Origin: JANXLS01 sp038227045
Lineage (GTDB): Bacteria > Planctomycetota > SZUA-567 > H5-PLA8
Reading direction: 5' to 3'
DNA length: 7,234 nucleotides
NCBI GenBank assembly: GCA_038227045.1
Contig: JBBRQD010000194.1
Span: 1-7,234, forward strand
Shown: in pieces, positions 1 through 6,585 of the stretch
How the letters are laid out: each line of letters opens with the position of its first letter
How positions within the stretch are numbered: the stretch's first letter is position 1
Program-made: the position numbers and the translations under genes
Notes under the pieces: generated by a model
Database searches by the model: none
Told to the model about the DNA's origin: nothing
The model's input: the letters and a program-made list of their open reading frames with translations, nothing else

Positions 1-129
1 ATGCGCAACGCCATCCTTTCGGTTCTGCGGCAAAACAAAATAAAGAACGTCGCGCGAGCCTTGCGGCGCTTCGCCGCACACCCCGGCGAAGCCATCGCTT
101 TGCTGGCGCGCAAGGCGACGGACTTTTGA
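1..129 (+). CDS. C-terminal fragment of a transposase, probably ISAs1-like (runs in from the left edge)
   Basis: The first 42 codons are open from the window edge and end at a TGA (127-129). The peptide begins MRNAILSVLRQ, continues NVARALRRFAAHP and ends near ALLARKATDF. From memory, this fits the C-terminal pattern of ISAs1-type DDE transposases: LRN-AI--LR----N(I/V)A-ALR--A--P----LL. The ATG at base 1 is therefore probably an internal methionine, not the true start. The catalytic DDE residues would lie outside the window, so whether the gene is intact cannot be judged. Two bases after the stop, AGGCCCTG (131-138) reads CAGGGCCT on the other strand. That is the kind of terminal sequence I recall for ISAs1 elements, so the element may end near 138. 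The family call rests on a short stretch and could be another DDE family. Confidence 0.5.
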   Translation: MRNAILSVLRQNKIKNVARALRRFAAHPGEAIALLARKATDF

Positions 130-130
130 A

Positions 131-138
131 AGGCCCTG
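131..138. repeat. Possible terminal inverted-repeat end of the left insertion sequence
   Basis: AGGCCCTG follows the transposase stop codon by one base and on the minus strand begins CAGGGC. ISAs1-family elements are, as I recall, commonly bounded by CAGGG. The partner repeat is outside the window, so neither the repeat nor a target duplication (candidate bases 139-146) can be verified here. Confidence 0.3.
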
Positions 139-161
139 CCGCTCACCCGTGTTCGCGAAGA

Positions 162-167
162 TTGACA
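162..167 (+). promoter_or_regulatory. TTGACA, candidate -35 element of the toxin-antitoxin operon
   Basis: This is a perfect sigma70 -35 hexamer in the gap between the transposase remnant and the antitoxin gene. No good -10 hexamer sits 16-18 nt downstream. The nearest TA...T hexamer, TAACGT at 190-195, is about 22 nt away and lies inside the 188-199 palindrome. The promoter is therefore only half visible, and the hexamer may be fortuitous. Confidence 0.3.
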
Positions 168-187
168 TTGAAAGCATGCGATGGCGT

Positions 188-199
188 GGTAACGTTACC
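188..199. promoter_or_regulatory. Perfect 12-bp palindrome GGTAACGTTACC, candidate toxin-antitoxin operator
   Basis: GGTAACGTTACC equals its own reverse complement and ends 13 nt before the antitoxin Shine-Dalgarno. Type II toxin-antitoxin operons are usually repressed by the antitoxin or the complex binding palindromes that overlap the promoter. Position and symmetry fit that role. Binding is inference. Confidence 0.45.
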
Positions 200-212
200 G
201 AGCAATTAAGTC

Positions 213-218
213 GAGGAG
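213..218 (+). promoter_or_regulatory. Ribosome binding site GAGGAG that decides the antitoxin start
   Basis: GAGGAG lies 8 nt before the ATG at 227. The in-frame GTG at 149 has no comparable site and would add 26 residues outside the conserved domain, so 227 is preferred. Confidence 0.6.
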
Positions 219-226
219 CTTCCGCC

Positions 227-472
227 ATGTCCGCGCAAACACTCTTTGCTGAAATCATGAAACTGCCGCCCACCGAGCGACGGGATTTGGTGTGCGATCT
301 CTTGGACACTCTTAGGGACGAAGTTGACATGGTCGAAGAACCACTTGACTTGTCGCCCGAATTCGTTGCTGAATTAGATCGGATCAGCAAAGATATTGAG
401 GAACATCCGGAATTATTAGTCTCCTTCGACGAAGTTGAAAAACAAGCGGATGCGGAATTCCGAAATGAATAA
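227..472 (+). CDS. Type II antitoxin, addiction-module protein family
   Basis: The gene encodes 81 residues starting MSAQTLFAEIMKLPPTERRD. The N-terminal pattern, a helix followed by LPPTERRDLVCDLLDTL, is typical of the small addiction-module antitoxins found beside RelE/ParE toxins (Pfam Unstab_antitox type). In these pairs the antitoxin binds and neutralises the toxin and usually represses the operon. The C-terminal half is strongly acidic (EEPLDLSPEF, DIEEHPELL, DEVEKQADAE) and is probably the toxin-wrapping segment. Length is normal for the family. The start at 227 is chosen for its GAGGAG site and because homologous sequence begins there. The stop (470-472) overlaps the toxin start by 8 nt, so the two are probably translationally coupled. 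The 12-bp palindrome upstream may be its binding site. Composition is more AT-rich than ggt downstream. Cognate pairing is inferred from adjacency. Confidence 0.7.
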   Translation: MSAQTLFAEIMKLPPTERRDLVCDLLDTLRDEVDMVEEPLDLSPEFVAELDRISKDIEEHPELLVSFDEVEKQADAEFRNE

Positions 473-770
473 AACCATTGGTTTTCATTCAGTGGGAAAT
501 TCCGATTACATGGCCTTGATGGAAAAATATCATTCGGCTCGACAGGTCTTGGGAGACCAATTTAAAAACGTTTTCAAAGCAAATTCGTTGCACTACGCCG
601 AATGGCCCGACACTGGTATTAAGGCGATAAAGCATTATCGTTATTTTCGCAACCGTCCGTTTCCTTACAAAGTATCCTATCAAAAATCGGAGACCGGAAT
701 CGTGATCATGACAATTTGTCATGATAAGCGGCATCCCCGCGTCTGGAAAAAAATGCTGGAATATCCATGA
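465..770 (+). CDS. RelE/ParE-type toxin of the toxin-antitoxin pair
   Basis: The gene encodes 101 residues starting MNKTIGFHSVGNSDYM. The layout is that of the RelE/ParE fold: an N-terminal helical part (EKYHSARQVLGDQFKNVFKA, about residues 20-39), then RYFRNRPFPYKVSYQ and a C-terminal IVIMTICHDKRHPRVW. The pairs FPY-V-Y and H--R-P--W are characteristic of the planctomycete-type ParE/RelE toxins. The family acts either on DNA gyrase (ParE) or on ribosome-bound mRNA (RelE), and sequence alone does not decide which. The ATG at 465 lies inside the antitoxin end (ATGAATAA). An in-frame ATG at 450 and an alternative start at 435 are possible but less likely. The stop TGA at 768-770 overlaps the ggt ATG at 767. 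No frameshift or truncation is visible, so the toxin is probably functional. Confidence 0.7.
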   Translation: MNKTIGFHSVGNSDYMALMEKYHSARQVLGDQFKNVFKANSLHYAEWPDTGIKAIKHYRYFRNRPFPYKVSYQKSETGIVIMTICHDKRHPRVWKKMLEYP

Positions 771-2362
771 CCCGCACCTCCCGCCCCGGCCAATGGCCCG
801 GCCGCTCAACCGTTCTCGCGAAGAACGGCATGGTCTGCACGAGCCAGCCGCTCGCCTCCGCCGCCGCCCTCGACATTCTGCGCAAAGGCGGAAACGCAAT
901 CGATGCCGCCATCTGCGCCAGCGCCACACTCGCCGCCGTCGAACCGCTCAGCACCGGCGTCGGCGGCGATATGTTCGCCCTTTTCTGGTCCGCTAAGGAG
1001 CAGAAGCTCAAGTGTCTCAACGGCTCCGGTCGCTGCCCGCAAAAACTGTCGTGGCGAACGTTTGCGCGAAAGGGCGCGCAGTTCATTCCGAATTTCGGCT
1101 GGGGCTCAATCACGGTGCCCGGTTGCGTTGACGGCTGGTGGAGCCTGCATCGAGATTCCGGCAAAATGGCGTGGAAGAATCTCTTCGATGCGGCAATCGA
1201 ATACAGCCGCCACGGCGCGCCGCTGAGCGAAATCATCGCCGGCGACTTCGAACATATTGCCCCTCGCTTGCAAAACGATGCCGCGCGCGCAATTTTCACT
1301 CCGAATGATCGCACGCCGGAATACGGCGAAACTCTTTTGCAAACAAATCTGGCGAAAACACTTGAACTCATCGCCAATGGCGGAGCCGACGTCTTTTATC
1401 GCGGTGAAATCACCGATAAAATCCTCGCCTGCAGCGACGCCGAAGGCGGCTTCTTTTCGCGCGACGATTTCGCGGCGCATCGCTCAACCTGGGAAACGCC
1501 GATCAAAGCCACGTTCCGTGGAGTCGAAATCTATGAACCGCCGCCAAACACGCAAGGATTCGCCGCGTTACTCGCTCTCAATATCCTATCAAGCCTCGAT
1601 TTGGAGAAGCTCAAAGAGGATTGGGGTGGCCTGACTCACGCGGCCATCGAAGCTCTCAAGCTCGCTTTCGCCGAGCGCGACGCCCATGTCGCCGATCCCG
1701 AAAAAACGCCGCCGCCTCTGGACGATCTGCTCTCGCTGACGTTCGCCACGCATATTGGAATGACCATCGACCCCGCACGCGCGATTCCGCGCCGCGACTC
1801 GCTGATTGGCGCCATGAACGGCGACACGGTCTATGTCTGCACTGCCGACGCCGAAGGCAATGTCGTCTCGCTGATCAGCAGTCTGTACCAAGGCTCGGGC
1901 ATCGTCGCGGGCGACACGGGAATTCATTTCCACAATCGCGGCGCGCTCTTCTCGATTGAAAGCGGCCACCCAAATCTGATGGAACCCGGCAAACGCCCGT
2001 TTCATACGCTCATGCCCGGATTCGCCATGGTTCAGGGCAAGCCGTACATGGCCTTCGGAGTCATGGGCGGCCACCACCAACCCCAAGGACACGTCCAGTT
2101 CCTCGTAAATTTCCTCTTGCACGGCATGACTTTGCAAGAAGCAGTCAGCGCCCCGCGCTTCGACTGCCGCACCGAAAATTTCGTCGCGCTCGAATGCGAT
2201 TTTCCTGGCGAATTGCGTGAACTGCTGACATCGAAGGGGCACAAGATCGTCGAGAACGACGCAGGCCCGTTCGGTGGCGCTCAAGCGTTGCGAATGTTGC
2301 ACAATGGGGTGATCGAAGGAGCCAGCGACCCGCGGAAAGATGGCTGTGCGTTGGGATATTAG
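767..2362 (+). CDS. ggt: Gamma-glutamyltransferase family protein (cytoplasmic type)
   Basis: This is a 531-residue N-terminal-nucleophile hydrolase. The family hydrolyses or transfers the gamma-glutamyl group of glutathione and related amides, and some relatives act as acylases. The N-terminus shows the conserved GMVCTSQPLASAAALDILR and GGNAIDAAICASATLAAVEP. NGSGR has the candidate substrate-binding Arg89. The self-cleavage site is GDTVYVCTADAEGNVVS, placing the nucleophile at Thr354 and giving subunits of about 353 and 178 residues. GSGIVAGDTGI follows, then VMGGHHQPQGH (residues 432-442), the glycine motif of the YwrD-like branch rather than the SPGG form of classical periplasmic enzymes. 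There is no signal peptide, so it is probably cytoplasmic. The start is fixed by the conserved N-terminus. The Shine-Dalgarno is weak (GGAA at 758-761) and the ATG overlaps the toxin stop as ATGA. The stop overlaps the convergent downstream gene by 3-4 nt. The true substrate is unknown. Confidence 0.88.
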   Translation: MTRTSRPGQWPGRSTVLAKNGMVCTSQPLASAAALDILRKGGNAIDAAICASATLAAVEPLSTGVGGDMFALFWSAKEQKLKCLNGSGRCPQKLSWRTFARKGAQFIPNFGWGSITVPGCVDGWWSLHRDSGKMAWKNLFDAAIEYSRHGAPLSEIIAGDFEHIAPRLQNDAARAIFTPNDRTPEYGETLLQTNLAKTLELIANGGADVFYRGEITDKILACSDAEGGFFSRDDFAAHRSTWETPIKATFRGVEIYEPPPNTQGFAALLALNILSSLDLEKLKEDWGGLTHAAIEALKLAFAERDAHVADPEKTPPPLDDLLSLTFATHIGMTIDPARAIPRRDSLIGAMNGDTVYVCTADAEGNVVSLISSLYQGSGIVAGDTGIHFHNRGALFSIESGHPNLMEPGKRPFHTLMPGFAMVQGKPYMAFGVMGGHHQPQGHVQFLVNFLLHGMTLQEAVSAPRFDCRTENFVALECDFPGELRELLTSKGHKIVENDAGPFGGAQALRMLHNGVIEGASDPRKDGCALGY

Positions 2363-2931
2363 GCGGAAGTTCTTAAATGACATTGTCCTTTGTCTCTTAG
2401 ATAGAGCTGATTGCTGATTAGATGATCGCCATTGGGGTAAATTCTACCAATCAATTGGGTTAATTCCGCAATTCCAGATACAGACTGATTGTCGCAGAAC
2501 GCTAAAACGTCACGCGCGGGAACTGCAACGGCGTACTGGCCCTTAACAAATTGTCGAAAAGATCCCTCCCACAAATCATTCAAAAGGAGAATGCTCGCTT
2601 CAAAGTCGCCGCCCATTAATACTGCAAAAATGTTTTGATAGGGTTGAACTTTGACGGCTCTGCGATCCGCCAAAAGTCGCAAGTTAAATATGCTCCTATT
2701 ATGAAGATCCTCCGGTAGAGTTCCATCTTCCCTAAAATTACGATATTGAATATATTGATATGAATTTCCGGTGTCAACCACGTAACAAACGGCCAAGCCC
2801 GGTGCGTACGGTTGACTAATGACGCTATCCTCTTGGGACATTTGAACGGCCGGCGTCAAGTCATTGTCCGGCACAACTGCTTTTAAATAAGCAATTGCGT
2901 GCTTCGTAGGTTTTTTCTTAAAGGGCCACAA
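2359..2931 (-). CDS. DUF1444-like protein (YtpQ relative), TTG start
   Basis: This is a 190-residue soluble protein with no signal peptide or membrane segment, opening with a basic MWPFKKKPTK. The body resembles the DUF1444/YtpQ family of Bacillus: AVCYVVDTGNSYQYI (47-61), MGGDFEASILLLNDLWE (106-122), GQYAVAVPARDVLAFCD (131-147), and a helix plus LYLRDKG near the end. The family has no established biochemical role that I can name. It is shorter than YtpQ, mainly at the N-terminus. The start is TTG at 2931. An in-frame TAG lies two codons upstream, the first ATG is residue 31, and AGAGGAA sits 6 nt before the TTG, so I accept TTG. It lies 48 nt downstream of the small exported protein on the same strand and may share its transcript. 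It converges on ggt with overlapping stops. Codon use is more AT-rich than in ggt. Confidence 0.65.
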   Translation of the reverse strand: MWPFKKKPTKHAIAYLKAVVPDNDLTPAVQMSQEDSVISQPYAPGLAVCYVVDTGNSYQYIQYRNFREDGTLPEDLHNRSIFNLRLLADRRAVKVQPYQNIFAVLMGGDFEASILLLNDLWEGSFRQFVKGQYAVAVPARDVLAFCDNQSVSGIAELTQLIGRIYPNGDHLISNQLYLRDKGQCHLRTSA

Positions 2932-2937
2932 GCGCTA

Positions 2938-2944
2938 TTCCTCT
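2938..2944 (-). promoter_or_regulatory. Ribosome binding site AGAGGAA supporting a TTG start
   Basis: On the minus strand AGAGGAA is followed by six bases and then TTG at 2931-2929. Because no ATG exists upstream before an in-frame stop, this site decides the start of the DUF1444-like gene. Confidence 0.55.
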
Positions 2945-2979
2945 GTTAATCTCAACGGAATTTACTTTCACTACCACCT

Positions 2980-3336
2980 TTACTTCTTCCCCTTCTTCTT
3001 ATCCCCAGTCGAAAGCACAGTCAGCCACTTCTCCTTATCTTTCTCGATAACCGTGCCATTCGCCACCACGCTGATCCCCTCGTACTTAGTCGCGAGATCC
3101 TTGCCCTTATCGTCAATAGTGACATTGTAAACCGTTCCGTCAGTTACCGTTAATTTAATCGACGTGTACTTATCCACATCCGTTTTGGTCGTCGATACTT
3201 TGCCCGTAACACTCACTTTCGTGCCGGGGGCATCTTTCTTGGTCTTCTTCTCATCGGCATCGGCACGCGTTACTCCGCTGTAAATAGGCGACGCAACCAA
3301 TGTAACTGCAACAAGTACCGCGAGAAAGTGGCGCAT
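2980..3336 (-). CDS. Small exported protein with an OB-fold-like repeat pattern, function unknown
   Basis: The gene encodes 118 residues. Residues 1-20 (MRHFLAVLVAVTLVASPIYS) form a typical signal peptide. A signal-peptidase I site is plausible after ADA (about residue 27), giving a mature protein beginning DEKK. The mature region alternates short beta strands: TKVSVTGKVSTTK, YTSIKLTVTDG, VYNVTIDD, ISVVANGTVIEKD and KWLTVLS. This pattern resembles the small periplasmic OB-fold proteins often seen as orphans in planctomycetes. Both ends are lysine-rich (KKTKKD; DKKKGKK), which suggests binding to a polyanion or a surface, but that is a guess. AAAGGA 8 nt before the ATG supports the start. I do not recognise a named family. 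It is divergent from ftsK and 48 nt upstream of the DUF1444-like gene on the same strand. Confidence 0.65.
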   Translation of the reverse strand: MRHFLAVLVAVTLVASPIYSGVTRADADEKKTKKDAPGTKVSVTGKVSTTKTDVDKYTSIKLTVTDGTVYNVTIDDKGKDLATKYEGISVVANGTVIEKDKEKWLTVLSTGDKKKGKK

Positions 3337-3413
3337 GATGAAGATCCTTTAAGAATGAGGTAAATGGCGTTCCCATAAATGCACAATGTTCCTGATTTTC
3401 AGAGGAACCTCAA

Positions 3414-3444
3414 TTGAGCACCCATAAGAACCTGTATCTATAAG
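3414..3444 (+). promoter_or_regulatory. Possible ftsK promoter (TTGAGC, 19 nt, TATAAG)
   Basis: TTGAGC at 3414-3419 and TATAAG at 3439-3444 are separated by 19 nt, slightly longer than ideal. It would give a leader of roughly 125 nt. It is the best sigma70-like pair I find in the region, but planctomycete promoters are poorly defined and the match is modest. Confidence 0.25.
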
Positions 3445-3564
3445 ACGAATTGAGACCCTAAAATGCTACAACAATTCTAGCTTTTTTGCACAAAATAATC
3501 GCTTCAATTTTCTCCCTCAAATTTTCAACGTAAACTGCCGATACAACGAATAGTCATTTTCTAT

Positions 3565-3572
3565 GGGGAGGA
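3565..3572 (+). promoter_or_regulatory. Ribosome binding site GGGGAGGA of ftsK
   Basis: This strong purine-rich site ends 3 nt before the ATG at 3576, with its GGAG core 5 nt away. It fixes this start. Another ATG at 3572 is out of frame. Confidence 0.6.
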
Positions 3573-3575
3573 TGT

Positions 3576-6560
3576 ATGGATCGCAATCGGCAGCGCGAAG
3601 TGACTGCAATCGTTACTGGAATCGGCTTGACGGGCATCGCGTTATTTCTATGCGTAAGCCTTTACACACATACGCCTTATGATGCAATGGATTATTGCGC
3701 CAATAGGTCCGCCGAGATCGATAATAAAGCCGGCTTCTTCGGCGCTCAATTGGCGCATCATGCCTTTTGCCTCTACGGCGTCGGTGCATGGGTCTTAACC
3801 CTCTTTCTGCTTGTTTTCGGCGGCATGATGTGTGTCCGAAAAACTACGCAAGGCTTTACGCTGAGAACACTTGGAGCTGTGCTGATGACGCTGCTGGTGT
3901 GCGCATGGAGCGGCGCGATGGATGCCCACGCGTCCATCTCCGATAACTACCCGGCCGGACCGGGCGGCTTGGTTGGCGGCACGTTTGTCGCGCCAATGCT
4001 CGTGGGCTACTTTGGCCGGCTCGGTGTGTATATTGTTCTCGCCGTGATCGGCTTTGTCGCCTGTTTCCTCATCGAACAGAAGACCACCGAAGCGATGTTG
4101 TCACTTCTCGGCATCTGCGTGTCGCAGAGCGGCACGGCCTTCCTTAATTGGGTGATCGGGAAGCGCAATCAGGCACTGAACGCCGGGTTGCAGCCGGCGA
4201 TGGCCGGCGTGTCCGCGGGCCCAATAGCCGCGAAAAGCGCTGCCAACTCGCCCAATAAACCGTTGCCGACAGTCGTGATGCGCAGCGCAAGCGCTCCCGT
4301 CGCTCCAAAAATTTCAGAACCCGTTGTCGAAAAGCCCGCTCCCAACGCGATTTCACTCGCGCTCGCTTCAATTCCCGAAGAGCGCAAGATGCGCGTCACC
4401 GCCGCCGATTTCAAGCAAGCGAAAGAACGCGCATTGGCGCGAGCCAACTCCGCGATCGATCTGGACGAAGACGCGGACAGTAATGAAGATGCGGACGAGA
4501 AACAGGACGTGCGCATCCCAAAGAATTCAAAATCGAGCGAAGAAGAAGAATCCGACCGCCGCCGCCAGGAAGCCCTGCGCCAGGCCGACGAAGCCGAACA
4601 GAAGCGCCTCGAACGCGAACGACTCGCGCGCGAGCAACTCGAACGCGACAATCTGGCTCTCGAAAAATTGGAAAAAGAGCGCGCCGCAAAAGACCACGAG
4701 CGCGCCATTCAACAGCAAAAATTCGAAGACGCAATGGTCGAAGCCTCTGGAGCGAACAAAGCCGATGGCGAAGAGGGCGAAGAAGGGGAAGGGGAGGGGT
4801 CCAAAGACAATCCCGGCGGAGAATTGGAAGCCGCTCCACCCAAGCCGCAGTTGCCGGTGAATTACGATCTGCCCAAGTACGATTTGTTGATTGAAAAAGA
4901 CGTGACGCCCGAGATCTCAAGCGACACGCTTCGCGATCGCGGCGCGACGATTGTTCAAACTCTCTGGGATTTTAAAATCGGCGCGAAACTTTCGAACATT
5001 CAAAGCGGCCCCGCCGTGACCATGTACGAATTGGAATTGGACCCCGGCATAAAATGCCAGCGCGTCGTGGGATTGCAGGACAATCTGGCAATGGCGATGA
5101 AAGCCGAACACGGCGTGCGCATCATCGCGCCCATTCCGGGGCGCAATGCCATCGGCCTGGAAATCCCCAACACCGAAGACCACGTCGTCCGCATGAGACC
5201 TGTGCTGGAATCGCCGCAATTCCGCGCCAAAACATGGACATTGCCGTTGATCCTGGGGCGCGATGCCATCGGCAATCCGCTGGTCGCCGATCTGGCCAAT
5301 ATGCCGCATCTGCTCATCGCCGGCACGACCGGGTCGGGCAAGTCGGTCTGCGTCAACTCCATCATCATGAGCTTGATGCTCATGCGCCGGCCGCACGAAG
5401 TCAAACTGGTGCTCGTCGATCCCAAGCAAGTAGAAATGACCGACTTCAAAGGCATCCCGCATCTGCTCACGCCAGTCGTGACGGACATGAAACTGGCCGC
5501 GGGTGTGCTGACCTGGGCCGTGCAGAAAATGGAGCAGCGCTACGAACGCATGTCGCGCGTGGGCGTCCGTAACATCGCAACGTTCAACAAGCTTCCAGTC
5601 GAGGAACGTCTCGCTCGTCTGCCCGCCGGCGAAAAGCCCGACGACTATACCGACGCAATGCCGTACATCGTGGTGATCGTCGACGAGTTCGCCGATTTGA
5701 TGATGACCTCCGGAAAAGAGATCGAACAGGCCATCGCGCGGCTCGCTCAAAAAGCGCGCGCGGCGGGTATTCACGTGATTTTGGCGACGCAGCGCCCCAG
5801 CGCCGATGTCGTCACCGGCCTGATCAAAACGAATCTGCCATGCCGCATCTGTTTCCAGGTCAAAAGCAAACTCGACAGCCGCATCATTCTCGAACAGAGC
5901 GGCGGCGAGAAACTGGCCGGCAAGGGCGACATGCTCTTCGTCGGCGCGGGCAATTCCGTCATCACGCGTGCCAAAGGCGTCTATATCACCGACGAGGAAA
6001 TCAAAGGCGTCGTCAAAGCCTGTAAAGATCAAGCCGAACCTATCTACTCCGACGAAGTCGAACGCATCGCCATGCAGGCGGCCGCGGGCGAAGACGGAGA
6101 AGGCAGCGAGGACGGCGCGGAACCGGTCGAAACCAACCGGCAAGCCATCGAACTGGACGAGAAGTTCGACGAAGCCGTCGAAGTCTTCCTACTCATGCAA
6201 CGCGGCAGCACCTCGCTATTGCAACGCCGCATGGGCTTGGGCTACACGCGCGCCGCGAAACTCTGCGACCAGATGGAAGCGCGCGGCATCGTCGGACCGG
6301 ATCGAGGCGCAAAGGGGCGCGAACTGATCATTTCGCAAGACGGCTGGGACCGTTTCAAGCGCGTCCGCTCAAACAACAACGGTTCCGCTTGGGGCCCCAA
6401 AGGAAGCAAAGACAACCCCGGCCGCGCCAGCCCATCCCCCATGCTCGAAGAAGGCGTCGAAGCCGCAAAGTCCGGCGAGGAAATCGATCCAAATTTATTG
6501 GAACAACTGGAAGCAGTCGACGGAGTCCGAGGCGCAGAAAACCTCGACGAAATGGAGTAA
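3576..6560 (+). CDS. ftsK: FtsK DNA translocase
   Basis: This 994-residue membrane-anchored DNA motor, in characterised bacteria, pumps chromosome ends through the division septum and activates XerCD recombination at dif. Membrane segments lie near residues 9-30, 63-86, 97-115 and 149-167. A linker follows with an acidic patch, a coiled-coil stretch of alternating E/R/Q/L (about 322-390) and a Gly-Glu run (398-408). The alpha domain covers about 425-540. The RecA-like motor has Walker A GTTGSGKS at 583-590 and Walker B VVIVDEFADL with Asp703 and Glu704. VDPKQVEM and ILATQRPSADVVTGLIKTN are also present. The gamma winged helix (861-919; STSLLQRRMGLGYTRAAKL, then GIVGP) is the DNA-orienting, XerD-contacting module. 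After it comes an unusual tail of about 75 residues, rich in Ser, Gly, Asn and acidic residues. All key motifs are intact. Planctomycetes keep FtsK although they lack FtsZ. It appears monocistronic. Confidence 0.96.
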   Translation: MDRNRQREVTAIVTGIGLTGIALFLCVSLYTHTPYDAMDYCANRSAEIDNKAGFFGAQLAHHAFCLYGVGAWVLTLFLLVFGGMMCVRKTTQGFTLRTLGAVLMTLLVCAWSGAMDAHASISDNYPAGPGGLVGGTFVAPMLVGYFGRLGVYIVLAVIGFVACFLIEQKTTEAMLSLLGICVSQSGTAFLNWVIGKRNQALNAGLQPAMAGVSAGPIAAKSAANSPNKPLPTVVMRSASAPVAPKISEPVVEKPAPNAISLALASIPEERKMRVTAADFKQAKERALARANSAIDLDEDADSNEDADEKQDVRIPKNSKSSEEEESDRRRQEALRQADEAEQKRLERERLAREQLERDNLALEKLEKERAAKDHERAIQQQKFEDAMVEASGANKADGEEGEEGEGEGSKDNPGGELEAAPPKPQLPVNYDLPKYDLLIEKDVTPEISSDTLRDRGATIVQTLWDFKIGAKLSNIQSGPAVTMYELELDPGIKCQRVVGLQDNLAMAMKAEHGVRIIAPIPGRNAIGLEIPNTEDHVVRMRPVLESPQFRAKTWTLPLILGRDAIGNPLVADLANMPHLLIAGTTGSGKSVCVNSIIMSLMLMRRPHEVKLVLVDPKQVEMTDFKGIPHLLTPVVTDMKLAAGVLTWAVQKMEQRYERMSRVGVRNIATFNKLPVEERLARLPAGEKPDDYTDAMPYIVVIVDEFADLMMTSGKEIEQAIARLAQKARAAGIHVILATQRPSADVVTGLIKTNLPCRICFQVKSKLDSRIILEQSGGEKLAGKGDMLFVGAGNSVITRAKGVYITDEEIKGVVKACKDQAEPIYSDEVERIAMQAAAGEDGEGSEDGAEPVETNRQAIELDEKFDEAVEVFLLMQRGSTSLLQRRMGLGYTRAAKLCDQMEARGIVGPDRGAKGRELIISQDGWDRFKRVRSNNNGSAWGPKGSKDNPGRASPSPMLEEGVEAAKSGEEIDPNLLEQLEAVDGVRGAENLDEME

Positions 6561-6585
6561 GGCGGGTGAACCGGTGACTGGGTGC

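Larger units (their letters stand above)
3337..3575. other. Divergent AT-rich intergenic region between the exported protein and ftsK
   Basis: This 239-nt gap must hold promoters for both directions. It contains a perfect 10-bp palindrome CTCAATTGAG (3409-3418), which supplies a TTGAG half on each strand, and a weak inverted repeat GTTCCT/AGGAAC (3388-3393 and 3403-3408). I see no tRNA, small ORF or riboswitch in it. Confidence 0.5.

Noticed and set aside
149..226. GTG start at 149 extending the antitoxin by 26 residues
   Set aside because: There is no ribosome binding site, the extra residues do not resemble the family, and the extension would run through the candidate promoter and operator. 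ATG 227 has GAGGAG at good spacing.
435..464. Earlier starts (435, 450) for the toxin
   Set aside because: They lie deep in the antitoxin gene and lack a clear ribosome site. The ATG at 465 gives the usual overlap and family length.
706..1480. Long minus-strand frames opposite ggt
   Set aside because: They are low-complexity, Arg/Ala-rich shadows of the conserved ggt frame, with no recognisable domain.
3486..3514. TTGCAC at 3486-3491 as an ftsK -35 element
   Set aside because: No -10-like hexamer occurs 16-18 nt downstream (TTTCTC region).
4917..6143. Long minus-strand frame of 408 codons opposite ftsK
   Set aside because: It lies wholly antisense to the conserved FtsK alpha and motor domains. 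Its His/Asp/Phe-rich translation is a typical shadow of GC-rich codons.
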